A DNA stretch of 64,000 bases from an uncultured Alphaproteobacteria bacterium (lineage in GTDB: Bacteria; Pseudomonadota; Alphaproteobacteria; HIMB59; GCA-002718135). The position numbers and the translations under genes were made by a program. The notes below the pieces were generated by a model. That model saw only the letters and a program-made list of their open reading frames with translations. It did not search any database and was not told the origin of the DNA. The DNA lies in NCBI GenBank assembly GCA_902614085.1, contig CACMJS010000001.1, positions 611,127-675,126 on the forward strand, given 5' to 3'. Shown piece by piece: positions 7,635 to 20,518 of this stretch. How positions within the stretch are numbered: the first letter of the stretch is position 1; the number at the start of each line of letters is the position of its first letter.

Positions 7635-9536
7635 ATGAAAAACATCAGTAAAAACGTCGTATTATGGATTATAATTGGATTGCTCTTAATTGTGCTTTTC
7701 AATCTCTTCCAAGGAAGTTCTAACAATAGAAATACTTCAAAAATATCCTTTTCTGACTTTATTGCTGCAACAGAAAGTGGAAATGTTTCTGAAGTAAATA
7801 TAAATGGAAGCAATGTTACAGGATTTCTAAACGACGGACGATCATTTAGCACATATGTACCTAATTATCCTAATTTGGTAGATAAATTAAATGAAAGTGG
7901 TGTGAAAATTACTGCTGAGCCCTCTGAAAGATCAATGCATCCACTTTTAAGTGTATTACTATCGTGGTTTCCAATGCTTCTATTAATTGGAGTTTGGATT
8001 TTCTTTATGCGCCAGATGCAAGGCGGTGGTGGAAAAGCAATGGGCTTTGGTAAATCTAAAGCTAAATTATTAAATGAAGCAGTTGGTAAAGTTACATTTG
8101 ACGATGTAGCAGGTATTGATGAAGCTAAACAAGAATTAGAAGAAGTTGTTGAATTTTTAAAAGATCCTTCAAAATTTTCTAGATTAGGTGGTAAGATTCC
8201 ACGAGGCGCACTTCTAGTTGGTCCTCCAGGTACTGGAAAAACCTTGCTTGCAAGAGCAATTGCAGGAGAAGCAAATGTTCCTTTCTTTTCTATTTCAGGA
8301 TCAGATTTTGTAGAAATGTTTGTAGGTGTTGGAGCTAGTAGAGTTAGAGATATGTTTGATCAAGGTAAAAAAAATGCACCTTGTATAGTTTTTATCGATG
8401 AAATTGATGCTGTTGGAAGACACCGTGGCGCTGGTCTTGGTGGCGGGAATGATGAAAGAGAACAAACTCTTAATCAACTTCTTGTCGAAATGGATGGGTT
8501 TGAAGCAAATGCAGGTGTAATTATTATTGCCGCAACAAATAGACCAGACGTTCTTGATCCAGCATTGCTTAGACCAGGAAGATTTGATCGTCAAATAACA
8601 GTTAATAACCCTGATGTAATGGGAAGAGACAAAATACTTAAAGTTCATATTAAAAAAATTAAAGTTTCGCCAAAATTTGACTCAAAAATTATTGCAAGGG
8701 GAACACCAGGTTTTTCTGGAGCTGATTTAGCAAATTTAGTTAATGAAGCAGCATTATTAGCGGCTAGAAAAAATAAAAGAATGGTTACTCTTGAGGACTT
8801 TGAAAGCGCTAAAGATAAAGTGATGATGGGTGCTGAAAAAAGATCTATGGTCATGTCAGAAGATGAAAAGAAACTTACAGCTTATCATGAAGCTGGTCAT
8901 GCGGTAGCAACTCTTCACTCACCAGCCTCTGATCCAATACACAAAGCAACCATAATTCCAAGAGGCAGGGCCTTAGGAATGGTCATGAGACTTCCTGAAA
9001 AAGATCAGTTGTCTATGAGAAAAGATCAAATGAAAGCGCATTTATTAATAGCTACTGGGGGAAGAATTGCAGAAGAAATGATTTTTGGTAAAGATAAAAT
9101 TACAAATGGTGCAGCAAGCGATATACAAATGGTAACAAATCTATCAAAAAAAATGATTACTGAATGGGGTATGAGTGAAAAACTAGGACGTTTGAGATAT
9201 AACAGTGACAGTGAGGAGGTTTTCCTCGGGCATTCTGTTGCACAATCAAAAAATTTATCTGACTCTACTGCAAAATTAATTGATGAAGAGGTTAGATCTC
9301 TTGCAGAAGAAGCTGAAAATAATTGTAGAAAAATTCTTCAAGATAATATTGAAGAACTGCATATAGTTGCTAAAGGGCTTTTAGAGTACGAAACACTATC
9401 AGGTGATGAAATTAAAGATTTAATCAAAGGTATCAAGCCAACTCGTGACGATTTTGATAATGATATAGACACACCAAAAAAACCAGCTACATCCGTTCCT
9501 AAAACAGGTGGATCTGCTGCTGCACCGGCAAACTAA
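7635..9536 (+). CDS. ftsH: ATP-dependent zinc metalloprotease FtsH
   Basis: FtsH (633 residues) is a membrane-bound AAA+ protease that degrades misfolded membrane proteins and regulators such as RpoH. Membrane segments at about 8-26 and 102-124 flank a small periplasmic domain. The Walker A motif GPPGTGKT is at 196-203; [13 protein letters not shown] (Walker B) and the second region of homology [21 protein letters not shown] follow. The zinc site HEAGH is at 418-422. The C-terminal tail is rich in Pro, Ala and Lys. It sits between tilS and glmM. Its likely substrate RpoH is encoded about 4 kb downstream. Confidence 0.98.
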   Translation: MKNISKNVVLWIIIGLLLIVLFNLFQGSSNNRNTSKISFSDFIAATESGNVSEVNINGSNVTGFLNDGRSFSTYVPNYPNLVDKLNESGVKITAEPSERSMHPLLSVLLSWFPMLLLIGVWIFFMRQMQGGGGKAMGFGKSKAKLLNEAVGKVTFDDVAGIDEAKQELEEVVEFLKDPSKFSRLGGKIPRGALLVGPPGTGKTLLARAIAGEANVPFFSISGSDFVEMFVGVGASRVRDMFDQGKKNAPCIVFIDEIDAVGRHRGAGLGGGNDEREQTLNQLLVEMDGFEANAGVIIIAATNRPDVLDPALLRPGRFDRQITVNNPDVMGRDKILKVHIKKIKVSPKFDSKIIARGTPGFSGADLANLVNEAALLAARKNKRMVTLEDFESAKDKVMMGAEKRSMVMSEDEKKLTAYHEAGHAVATLHSPASDPIHKATIIPRGRALGMVMRLPEKDQLSMRKDQMKAHLLIATGGRIAEEMIFGKDKITNGAASDIQMVTNLSKKMITEWGMSEKLGRLRYNSDSEEVFLGHSVAQSKNLSDSTAKLIDEEVRSLAEEAENNCRKILQDNIEELHIVAKGLLEYETLSGDEIKDLIKGIKPTRDDFDNDIDTPKKPATSVPKTGGSAAAPAN

Positions 9537-9580
9537 TTTAATTACTTCACTTTATTTATTTTTTTGAATAAAAGACAGAA

Positions 9581-10928
9581 ATGTCTAAAATATTTGGTAC
9601 CGATGGTATACGGTGCTTAGTTAATGAGGAACCTCTTTCTGCTGAAACTTGTCTAAAAATTTCAAAAACGGTTGCATTCCTTCTAAAAAAGAAAAATTCT
9701 AAAAATAGCAGGGTTGTGATCTGCAAAGACACTAGATTATCTGGTTACTTATATGAACCACTTGTGACGGCTGGATTTATTTCTATGGGTATGGATGTAA
9801 TTTTAGTCGGCCCCCTTCCAACACCAGCTGTACCATTAATGATAAAAACTTTAAGAGCAGATATTGGTGTAATGATCACAGCTTCTCATAACACATATGA
9901 ATATAATGGGCTTAAATTTTTTGATAGTTCTGGAACAAAGCTAAGTTCATTAATAGAGCAAAAGGTAGAAAAAATAGTTTTAGATAATAAAAAATATTCT
10001 AAAATTTCAAACAACACATTTGTATCTGGAAATGCAAAAAGACTGGAAGATGCCTCAGGTAGATACTCAGAATTTTTAAAAAGCACTTTGAATAAAACAT
10101 CTTCTAATAGAAAATTAAAAATTGTTTTAGATTGTGCAAATGGAGCCACATACAATATAGCTCCAAATTTATTCTGGGAATTAGGTCATAATATAATCGC
10201 CATAAATAATAACCCAGATGGATTAAATATTAATAAAAATTGTGGAGCAGTTGATGTTAAATCACTCTCAGCAAATGTAATAAAAGAAAAAGCTGATATT
10301 GGATTTGCATTTGATGGTGATGGAGATAGATTAATAGTTGTAGATGAAGAAGGAAAAGAAGTTGATGGTGATAAAATTATAGGATTGTTATGTAAAAGTT
10401 ATGTAAAACCTAAGAAAAAATCTAATCAACATGATGTTATTATAACGGTTATGTCCAATATGGGATTAGAAAATTATCTCACAAACAAATTAAAATTAAA
10501 GATTAAACGCACAGCTGTTGGAGATATAAATGTTATAAATCAAATGAAAAAATCCAAATCTATAATAGGTGGCGAACAATCAGGGCATATAATATTGTCA
10601 GAACATTCTAATACAGGCGATGGAATTTTAGCAGCTTTAAAAATTACTGAAATTTTGATATCAAATAAAAATAAGGCGAGTAAACTTTTTGATTTGTACA
10701 GTGATTTTGCTCAAGAAAAAATTAACTTAAGTTATAAAACAAAGAATACAAAACTATTAAAAATTCTTGGCAAGTTAAAAAATGATAAACTATACAATAA
10801 TAAAAAAATAAGATCTCTTGTTAGGCTATCTGGAACTGAACCATTATTAAGAATACTTGTTGAAGGTCAAGAAATTAGCGAGGTTAAAAAGAAATCTTTA
10901 GAAATAAAAAAATTAGTGAGGCCTTATC

Positions 10929-10936
<8 letters not shown>
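9581..10936 (+). CDS. glmM: Phosphoglucosamine mutase GlmM
   Basis: GlmM (451 residues) interconverts glucosamine-6-phosphate and glucosamine-1-phosphate on the way to UDP-GlcNAc for peptidoglycan and LPS. The start FGTDGIR, the active-site TASHN loop with the phosphorylated S102, the metal loop DGDGDR, the sugar-binding GGEQSGH and the phosphate-binding RLSGTEPLLRI are all present. Length is typical. It ends in an 8-base overlap with hisZ, whose TTG start lies inside the last glmM codons. Confidence 0.97.
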
Positions 10937-14164
<3,228 letters not shown>

Positions 14165-14194
14165 AATACGCCTATATCACAAATAAAATATAAT

Positions 14195-15166
14195 TTAATA
14201 TTTAAGCAATAATTCTATTAAATTCTTAAAATCTTCAGGAATTTCAATATCAAAATTCATCCTTTTTTTTGATGTAGGATGATCAAAGCCTAGATGATAG
14301 GCATGCAAAGCTTGTCTTTCAAAATTTTTTAAAATCATAAATTTATTAAATGTATTTTTATCTTTTCCAAATTGATTAATTTTACTTTTTCCATAGATCT
14401 TATCACCAATTATAGGAGAATTTTTAGAAGTTAGATGAAGTCTAATTTGATGCGTTCTTCCAGTATGTAAATGACAGTCAACTATACTAGCAATACCAAA
14501 AGTTTTTTCTAATTTAATATCGGTTTTAGAATATTTTCCAAAACCCTTATTATTTAAACTCATTTTTTTTCTATTTTTTCTATTTCTCTCTATATACCCT
14601 TCAATTGATTGATTATCAGGTGTTCCCCAAACTATTGCTTTATATCTACGAGATATCGTATGTTCTTTGAATTGTTTTGCTAAATTAATATGAACATTAT
14701 TATTTTTTGCAACAACAAGAATTCCACTAGTATCTTTATCTAAACGATGGATTATTCCTGGTCTAGCATTATCATCTAAATTACTTAATTGATTATTAGT
14801 GTAATGTATGAGAGCATTCACTAGAGTGCCGCTTTCATTTCCGGGAGCTGGATGCATTACTAAATTTGGAGGTTTATTTATAACGATTAAATCTTCATCT
14901 TCAAAAATAATGTTTAGGTCAATATTTTCAGCTGAATGTTTTGTTTCTTGTTTCAAGATAATATTTACAAAGTAATTTTCATTTTCTTTAGTTATGTAAG
15001 ATGGATCTTTTATTTCCTTTTCATCAAGGGTTACATTACCATTTAATATTAAAGTTTTTATTTGTGTTCTTGAATATCCTTCCAATTTTGAAACGAGCAC
15101 TTTATCTAATCTTTGTGAACTTAATTGTTTATTTATAGTTAATTTAAGATTATAGAATTCGTTCAT
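14195..15166 (-). CDS. rluD: RluD-type 23S rRNA pseudouridine synthase
   Basis: A 323-residue RluA-family enzyme with an N-terminal S4 RNA-binding domain (LDKVLVSKLEGYSRTQIKTLI, about 18-65) and the catalytic core: DEDLIVINKPPNLVMHPAPGN, then HRLDKDTSG with the catalytic aspartate. Position before rpoH supports RluD, which makes the three pseudouridines of helix 69 in 23S rRNA. The ATG on the minus strand (15164-15166) shares bases with the ATG of the divergent gene at 15165, so neither has a 5' intergenic region on its own. Confidence 0.88.
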   Translation of the reverse strand: MNEFYNLKLTINKQLSSQRLDKVLVSKLEGYSRTQIKTLILNGNVTLDEKEIKDPSYITKENENYFVNIILKQETKHSAENIDLNIIFEDEDLIVINKPPNLVMHPAPGNESGTLVNALIHYTNNQLSNLDDNARPGIIHRLDKDTSGILVVAKNNNVHINLAKQFKEHTISRRYKAIVWGTPDNQSIEGYIERNRKNRKKMSLNNKGFGKYSKTDIKLEKTFGIASIVDCHLHTGRTHQIRLHLTSKNSPIIGDKIYGKSKINQFGKDKNTFNKFMILKNFERQALHAYHLGFDHPTSKKRMNFDIEIPEDFKNLIELLLKY

Positions 15167-15458
15167 GTCTCAAAAAATTCTTAAATTTATTGTAATATTT
15201 TTAGGTATATTAATTGTTATTTGTTTTTTAGCTCTAGTTTATGGTTTGTATATAAAAACAACAAAAAAACAAAGTAATTTAGAAACAAATTTAATTGAAT
15301 ATAATTTAAATTTAGAAAAAGGGCACAAAATTACAGATATAGATATGATTGATAATAATCGGATTTTGTTTACAATAAAAAGTAATGATAAAGTTTATGC
15401 TTTAATATATGATATAGAAACATCAAATGTTACAAAAATAGATACGTCTAATGAATAA
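15165..15458 (+). CDS. DUF6476-like small membrane-anchored protein
   Basis: A 97-residue protein with one strong membrane helix at about 8-29 (FIVIFLGILIVICFLALVYGLY) and a short domain behind it (GHKITDIDMIDNNRILFTIKSNDKVYALIYDIETSNVTKID) that looks like a single propeller-type beta unit. The size, topology and place opposite rluD match the DUF6476 family of alphaproteobacteria, from memory and not by search. The orientation (short N-terminus, domain in the periplasm) is inference. Function unknown. It overlaps xseB by 8 bases. Confidence 0.68.
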   Translation: MSQKILKFIVIFLGILIVICFLALVYGLYIKTTKKQSNLETNLIEYNLNLEKGHKITDIDMIDNNRILFTIKSNDKVYALIYDIETSNVTKIDTSNE

Positions 15459-15669
15459 AGATAATAATTTTGAAAATAATTTAAAAAAACTTGAGTCTAT
15501 TGTAGAGAAATTAGAAAATGGTGAAGTTGATTTAGAAGAATCTGTAAAACTTTACGAAGAAGGAATGAATTTAAAAAAAGCATGTGAGGAAAAATTAAAA
15601 AGTATTGAAAGCCAAATTAAAAAAATTAAGCAAGAAAACAATAAAGTTACAAAAGAAGATTTTAAATAA
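15451..15669 (+). CDS. xseB: Exodeoxyribonuclease VII small subunit XseB
   Basis: A 72-residue helical protein with the XseB pattern FENNLKKLESIVEKLENGEVDLEESVKLYEEG, followed by CEEKLKSIESQI. XseB binds the long C-terminal helix of XseA to form exonuclease VII, which trims single-stranded DNA from both ends. It starts inside the end of the previous gene (8-base overlap). In many alphaproteobacteria xseB is followed by ispA-dxs-tlyA; here tlyA follows directly after 9 bases. XseA is not in the window. Confidence 0.9.
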   Translation: MNKDNNFENNLKKLESIVEKLENGEVDLEESVKLYEEGMNLKKACEEKLKSIESQIKKIKQENNKVTKEDFK

Positions 15670-15678
15670 TTTTCAAAT

Positions 15679-16428
15679 TTGAGTAAAAATCTAAAAATAA
15701 GACTTGATCAGCTTTTAATGGATAGAAACTTAGCTGATACTAAATCAAAGGCCCAATCTATGATTATGGCCGGTCAAGTTTATGTAAACGATAAAATTAT
15801 TACCAAAAGTGGTAACAGTTTTAATGAAAACTCAAAAATAAAAATTAAACAACTTCATCCTCCATGGGTATCAAGAGGTGCATTCAAATTATTGAAAGCG
15901 ATTGATTATTTTAAGATTGATATTAAAAATAAAATTTGTCTAGATATCGGTTCATCAACTGGTGGATTCACAGAAGTTCTTTTAAAAAAAAACGCTAAAA
16001 AAATATATTCTATTGATGTTGGTACAAATCAACTTCATGAAAAATTAAAAAAAGAAAAAAAAATTATAAGTATAGAAAATTTTAACGCTAAATATTTAGA
16101 TAACTCAATAATTCATGAAAAAATTAATTTGGTAGTCTGTGATGTTAGTTTCATTAGTCTAACAAAGGTTATAGAACCTAGCTTAAAGCTTTTATCAAAT
16201 AAAGCTGAGATTATTTCACTAATTAAGCCGCAATTTGAAACTAATAAAATAAATTTAAAAAAAGGTATTGTGAAAGATCCATTGATTCATGAACAAGTAT
16301 GTAATGATATATCTAATTGGTTTAAAAAAACAATTAAGGCTGAAGTTGTAGGTTTAGTCGAAAGTCCAATAACTGGACCAAAAGGAAATAAAGAATTTTT
16401 GATTTATAGTATTTTAAAGAAATCTTAA
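15679..16428 (+). CDS. tlyA: TlyA family rRNA 2'-O-methyltransferase
   Basis: A 249-residue protein with an N-terminal S4 domain ([30 protein letters not shown], about 7-40) and an FtsJ-type Rossmann methyltransferase domain ([16 protein letters not shown], then VCDVSFISL and SLIKPQFE). TlyA proteins methylate ribose in 16S and/or 23S rRNA; some are annotated as hemolysins, probably wrongly here. The start is TTG at 15679, nine bases past xseB; no ATG precedes the S4 domain. Its last 15 bases overlap convergent aroC. Confidence 0.9.
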   Translation: MSKNLKIRLDQLLMDRNLADTKSKAQSMIMAGQVYVNDKIITKSGNSFNENSKIKIKQLHPPWVSRGAFKLLKAIDYFKIDIKNKICLDIGSSTGGFTEVLLKKNAKKIYSIDVGTNQLHEKLKKEKKIISIENFNAKYLDNSIIHEKINLVVCDVSFISLTKVIEPSLKLLSNKAEIISLIKPQFETNKINLKKGIVKDPLIHEQVCNDISNWFKKTIKAEVVGLVESPITGPKGNKEFLIYSILKKS

Positions 16429-17484
16429 ACAATGATCAGCTATAGTTGTGGCAACCATTGCTTCACCGACAGGAACAGCTCTTATACCAACACATGGATC
16501 ATGACGACCTTTAGTAGATATTGTTGTTTCTTTTAATTTTGTATTAATTGTTTTTTTTGGAGATAATATTGAGCTTGTAGGTTTTACTACAAATCTAGTA
16601 ATTAATTCTTGGCCTGTTGTAATACCCCCAAGAACTCCACCATTATTATTTGAAAGAAATAAAGGTTTTTTATTTTTTATTCTCATTTCATCAACATTAG
16701 AAATTCCAGTTTCATAAACACTGCTAAATCCATTTCCCATTTCTACTCCCTTAACAGCATTAATAGACATCAATGCCTTAGCAATATCAGAGTCTATTTT
16801 TTCATAAATTGGTTCTCCTAATCCAGCTGGCAAACCTTTCACTCTAATTTCAATTATTGCACCTAAAGAGGAACCAGATTTTCTTGCAGTTTGTATTTCG
16901 TTTTCCCATATTTTAATAATTTCTTTATCAGGACTCCAAAAATTATTTTTTGGAATAAAATTATAATTCCAATTATCATAATTAATTTTATGATTACCTA
17001 TTTGAATTAATGCACCTGTTATTACAACTTGATTTTTAATTTTATTTTTTATGATTTTTCTTGCTATTGCCCCTGCTGCTACTCTCATTGCAGTTTCTCT
17101 AGCACTAGATCTACCACCACCCCTATAATCTCTTATGCCATATTTTTTCCAATATGTATAATCTGCATGACCTGGTCTAAATTTACTTTTGATATCACCA
17201 TAATCTTTTGATCTCTGATCTTGATTGTAGATAATTAGAGAAATAGGATGACCTGTTGTTTTTCCTTCAAACGTTCCAGATAGTATTTCAACTTTATCCT
17301 CTTCTTTTCTTTGAGTTGTAAATTTTGACTGACCAGGTTTTCTTTTATCTAAATAGGGTTGAATATCTTTTTCAGTTAAATTTATGTTTGATGGCACTCC
17401 ATCGACAACACAACCAATAGCTTTGCCATGGCTTTCTCCCCATGTGGTAAAGTTAAAGATTTTTCCTATTGAATTAGAAGTCAT
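16414..17484 (-). CDS. aroC: Chorismate synthase AroC
   Basis: AroC (356 residues) makes chorismate from EPSP, using reduced FMN, as the last step of the shikimate pathway. Signatures: [20 protein letters not shown] at the N-terminus, [45 protein letters not shown] and the C-terminal [16 protein letters not shown]. Length is typical. It overlaps the end of fabI by four bases, so the two form a minus-strand operon; its tail overlaps tlyA by 15 bases. Confidence 0.97.
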   Translation of the reverse strand: MTSNSIGKIFNFTTWGESHGKAIGCVVDGVPSNINLTEKDIQPYLDKRKPGQSKFTTQRKEEDKVEILSGTFEGKTTGHPISLIIYNQDQRSKDYGDIKSKFRPGHADYTYWKKYGIRDYRGGGRSSARETAMRVAAGAIARKIIKNKIKNQVVITGALIQIGNHKINYDNWNYNFIPKNNFWSPDKEIIKIWENEIQTARKSGSSLGAIIEIRVKGLPAGLGEPIYEKIDSDIAKALMSINAVKGVEMGNGFSSVYETGISNVDEMRIKNKKPLFLSNNNGGVLGGITTGQELITRFVVKPTSSILSPKKTINTKLKETTISTKGRHDPCVGIRAVPVGEAMVATTIADHCLRFL

Positions 17485-18308
17485 TTTTTAGAATTTGTAA
17501 ATTCACCTAATAATTCTGAAACATTTTCACTCTCATCAACTGCAACCATTCCTACGGTATGATAGCCACAATCGACATGTTGTATCTCACCAGTAACGGC
17601 ACTGCCAAGATCACTTAAGAGATACAAAGCTGAATTTCCAACATCTTGTTGATTTACATTTCTTTTAAGTGGAGCATTAAGCTCGTTCCATTTTAGAATA
17701 AATCTAAAATCACCTATTCCGGATGCTGCCAAAGTTTTAATTGGCCCAGCACTAATAGCATTAACTCTTATATTTTTTTCTCCCAAATCAACTGCTAAAT
17801 ATCTAACACTTGCCTCTAAAGCTGCTTTTGCAACTCCCATAACATTATAATGAGGCATAACTTGTTCTGATCCATAATATGTTAAAGTTAAAATTGATCC
17901 ACCATTATTCATTAAAGGTTCTGCTAGCCTACAAGCCTCTGTAAAAGAATAACATGATATATGCATAGTTTGTTTAAAATTATCAGAAGATGTATTGTAA
18001 TATTTACCTCTTAATTCATCTTTGTTGGAAAAACCAATTCCATGAACAAGAAAATCTAATTCACCCCATTTATTTTTAAGTGTTTCAAAAACGTTATTCA
18101 TACTTTGTGAGTCTGAAACATCACAAGGAATAATAGTGTTAGACCCTATTTCTTCTGCAAGTGGCTGTACTCTTTTCTTAAGAGCTTCTCCTTGATAAGT
18201 AAGTGCAATTTCTGCTCCTTGTTCTGCTAATTTTTTTGCAATACCCCAAGCAATAGATCTGTCATTTGCCACTCCCATAATCAGACCTTTTTTATTTTGC
18301 ATCAACAT
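17481..18308 (-). CDS. fabI: Enoyl-[acyl-carrier-protein] reductase (NADH) FabI
   Basis: FabI carries out the last reduction in each cycle of fatty acid elongation. The coenzyme loop [21 protein letters not shown] is near the N-terminus and the catalytic pair is in [19 protein letters not shown] (Tyr, then Lys seven residues on). The C-terminus has [16 protein letters not shown] start at ATG 18308; ATG 18302 is equally possible. The frame is open to 18452, but that extension is low-complexity Tyr/Ile sequence and would overlap pdxH, so I reject it. The gene is divergent from pdxH, with a 68-base AT-rich gap that must hold both promoters. Confidence 0.95.
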   Translation of the reverse strand: MLMQNKKGLIMGVANDRSIAWGIAKKLAEQGAEIALTYQGEALKKRVQPLAEEIGSNTIIPCDVSDSQSMNNVFETLKNKWGELDFLVHGIGFSNKDELRGKYYNTSSDNFKQTMHISCYSFTEACRLAEPLMNNGGSILTLTYYGSEQVMPHYNVMGVAKAALEASVRYLAVDLGEKNIRVNAISAGPIKTLAASGIGDFRFILKWNELNAPLKRNVNQQDVGNSALYLLSDLGSAVTGEIQHVDCGYHTVGMVAVDESENVSELLGEFTNSKK

Positions 18309-18376
18309 ATTGTAAATCAGTGTTTTTTTATAAATATAGATATATATACTTATAAAATAATATTCATATCTATAAT

Positions 18377-18982
18377 ATGCAATCAAACCAAAAATTAATA
18401 AATTCTGATAAAAAACCAATTGAACTTTTTCAAGAATGGTTTGAAGAGGCAAAGAAAAGTGAAATCAATGATCCAAATGCTATGAACCTTGCTACTATAT
18501 CTTCTGATGGCAAACCCAGCTCGCGAATTGTTTTACTTAAATCATATGATGATAAAGGGTTTGTTTTTTACACAAATTCAAATAGCAAAAAAGGTAGAGC
18601 AATTAAAAACAACGATAGTGTAGCTTTAAATTTTCATTGGAAAACACTTCAAAGACAAATAAGAATAGAAGGTAATGTTTCACAAATTTCAAACGCTGAA
18701 GCTGATGAATATTATAATTCAAGGCCACTAGGAAGTAGAATAGGAGCTTGGGCTTCATTACAGTCAGAAGAACTAGATGATAGATCGACATTAACTAAGA
18801 GAGTAGAAGAGTTTGAAAAAAAATTTTCAGATAATGATGTACCAAGACCTTCACATTGGAATGGTTACTTAGTATCACCTATATTAATTGAATTTTGGCA
18901 AGATATGCCATTTAGATTGCATGACAGACTTGAATTCCGTAGGGAAAATGATGGTTGGGTTACAAGAAAATTATATCCTTAA
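18377..18982 (+). CDS. pdxH: Pyridoxamine/pyridoxine 5'-phosphate oxidase PdxH
   Basis: PdxH (201 residues) oxidises pyridoxamine- or pyridoxine-5'-phosphate to pyridoxal phosphate with FMN. The motifs AMNLATISSDGKPSSRIVLLKSYDDKGFVFYTN, QIRIEGNVSQIS, YYNSRPLGSRIGAWAS and the C-terminal FWQDMPFRLHDRLEFRRE...WVTRKLYP are standard. It is a one-gene plus-strand unit between divergent fabI and a convergent nucleotidyltransferase gene, whose stop codon shares the TTAA at 18979-18982. Confidence 0.97.
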   Translation: MQSNQKLINSDKKPIELFQEWFEEAKKSEINDPNAMNLATISSDGKPSSRIVLLKSYDDKGFVFYTNSNSKKGRAIKNNDSVALNFHWKTLQRQIRIEGNVSQISNAEADEYYNSRPLGSRIGAWASLQSEELDDRSTLTKRVEEFEKKFSDNDVPRPSHWNGYLVSPILIEFWQDMPFRLHDRLEFRRENDGWVTRKLYP

Positions 18983-19413
18983 TTATTTTCTTTCCATTTT
19001 TGTAAAATCCATGAACTAGAATTTGATTTATTGTCACCACCTATACCCCAAAGTAACTGTATATTGTTTTTTTCACAGAATATTGATTCTGGTGTTGTAC
19101 TATTATTTCTATCACCTCCATTTGCAAATTTAATAATTGATTTTGGATATTTATTTTTTACTTTTTTAAGACCATCGATGCACGTCTTATCTCCGTCATC
19201 AAATTCTATAACATCAATAACATTTTTTAACTCATTCATAATTATAGTTCTTTCAATAAAAGGAAGAAATTCCTTACCCTTCTTTTTTTGAAGCCATAAA
19301 TCAGAATTTAGCAAAACTACAACTTCACCATGTTTAGCAGCTTCTTTAATTAATTTTATATGGCCACTGTGAATTGGGTCAAAACCTCCACTGACAACAA
19401 CTATTTCACGCAT
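18979..19413 (-). CDS. HxGH-type nucleotidyltransferase (cytidylyl/adenylyl transferase-like)
   Basis: A 144-residue single-domain protein with the nucleotidyltransferase signature GGFDPIHSGHIKLIKEA at the N-terminus and a VVLLNSD...KKKGKEFLPFIERTIIMNEL segment. These place it with the glycerol-3-phosphate cytidylyltransferase, RfaE C-domain and PPAT group. The late motif FANGGDRNNSTTPE also fits. The last part of the usual ISSTKIR motif is not clear, so substrate cannot be given. It overlaps pyrE by 8 bases and is the last gene of a minus-strand run. Involvement in a sugar, alcohol or cofactor nucleotide is possible. Confidence 0.75.
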   Translation of the reverse strand: MREIVVVSGGFDPIHSGHIKLIKEAAKHGEVVVLLNSDLWLQKKKGKEFLPFIERTIIMNELKNVIDVIEFDDGDKTCIDGLKKVKNKYPKSIIKFANGGDRNNSTTPESIFCEKNNIQLLWGIGGDNKSNSSSWILQKWKENN

Positions 19414-20041
19414 ACTTGCTTCTCCATTTTTCTGGATCTTCTAAAAATTCTTTTAAGTTTGAAACCTTATCTTCAGAATATATTTTTTCACTTTCAATAT
19501 AATTTATTACATCTTTCCAAGTACACAGTGAGTGCATATTTACATTCAATTTAAATAATTCTGATTCATTGAAATTAAAAATATCATAATAAAATATTAC
19601 AAATATATCTTTAACTTTTAATCCAGCTTCACGCATTGCGTTAATAAAAATTATTTTACTACCACCATCAGTAGCTAGATCTTCAACTAAAAGAGCTTTT
19701 TGATTTTTTTCAAATTCACCTTCAATTTGTTTGTTTTTTCCAAAACCTTTTGTTTTTTTTCTAATATAAATCATTTGTTTATCTAATTTTTGAGAAATAA
19801 AAGCAGCATAGGGAATTCCAGCGGTCTCTCCACCAGCAATAATTTCTGTCTGAATATTATTTTTAGTTAAATAATCTAAAGCTTTATCAATTATAAAATT
19901 TCTTTCTTTTGTAAAAGAAATAATTTTTCTACAATCAACATAAACAGGACTAGCCAAGCCAGATGTAAGAGTAAAATATTTATCAAATGAAAAATTAATA
20001 GACTTTATATCTACTAATATTTTAGCTATCTCTTTAGACAT
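19406..20041 (-). CDS. pyrE: Orotate phosphoribosyltransferase PyrE
   Basis: PyrE (211 residues) joins orotate to PRPP to give OMP in pyrimidine synthesis. The PRPP-binding motif is ALLVEDLATDGGSK, preceded by IAGGETAGIPYAAFISQKLDKQMIYIRKKTKGFGKNKQIEG; N-terminal FTLTSGLASPVYVDCRKIISF fits the alphaproteobacterial type. It lies three bases after usp and overlaps the next gene by 8 bases, so expression seems tied to both. Confidence 0.94.
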   Translation of the reverse strand: MSKEIAKILVDIKSINFSFDKYFTLTSGLASPVYVDCRKIISFTKERNFIIDKALDYLTKNNIQTEIIAGGETAGIPYAAFISQKLDKQMIYIRKKTKGFGKNKQIEGEFEKNQKALLVEDLATDGGSKIIFINAMREAGLKVKDIFVIFYYDIFNFNESELFKLNVNMHSLCTWKDVINYIESEKIYSEDKVSNLKEFLEDPEKWRSKYA

Positions 20042-20044
20042 TTT

Positions 20045-20518
20045 TTAAGTTATTTGCGCAATATGTTCAAATGATAAATTTCCAGGGACAATCATTATTG
20101 GTATTCTTAGGTTTGTTATTTCATTACTCACCAGAGAAGTTATTATTGGACCAGGGTTTTTACTATTTGGATCAGTATTGGCAGCTAAAACAAGAACATT
20201 AATATTTTTTTCCTCATCTAATAGTTGTTTTAATTCAGATATAGTATCCCCCTCTCTTAAAGAGAGAGCAGGATAATCACCTGTTCTTTCTTGGACAAAT
20301 GAGGCAGCTTTCTTAAGAATTGTTTCCGCTTCTTCTCTAGCTTCCTCTTTCATAATATCTGTAACTCCCTTGGTTGTTAGAACATCCAAAGGCTCTATGA
20401 ATGTTGCAATTATAATCTTTCTTCCTGTTTTTTTTGATCTTGCACAAGCATACTCAAGGGCTGTATTCATTTCTTCTGAATTATCTGCAACAACTAGAAT
20501 ATATCTATCATCACTCAT
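20045..20518 (-). CDS. Universal stress protein family (UspA-like)
   Basis: A 157-residue alpha/beta protein of the UspA fold: N-terminal strand RYILVVADNSEEMNTALEYACARSKKTG, then IIIATFIEPLD, and C-terminal VLVLAANTD...NLRIPIMIVPG. The ATP-binding GxxG-9x-G(S/T) pattern is not clearly present, so it may be a non-ATP-binding member. It overlaps the TIGR02186-type gene by four bases. Association with the anion-exporter cluster, not with pyrimidine genes, is seen in other alphaproteobacteria from memory. Confidence 0.8.
   Translation of the reverse strand: MSDDRYILVVADNSEEMNTALEYACARSKKTGRKIIIATFIEPLDVLTTKGVTDIMKEEAREEAETILKKAASFVQERTGDYPALSLREGDTISELKQLLDEEKNINVLVLAANTDPNSKNPGPIITSLVSNEITNLRIPIMIVPGNLSFEHIAQIT

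Noticed and set aside
18371-18376. TATAAT directly before the pdxH ATG as a promoter
   Set aside because: A start site would fall inside the coding sequence; the A+T-rich gap gives such matches by chance.
17481-18452. Longer FabI frame starting at 18452
   Set aside because: The added 48 residues are low-complexity Tyr/Ile sequence, overlap pdxH by 76 bases and do not match FabI N-termini, which begin just before the NAD loop.
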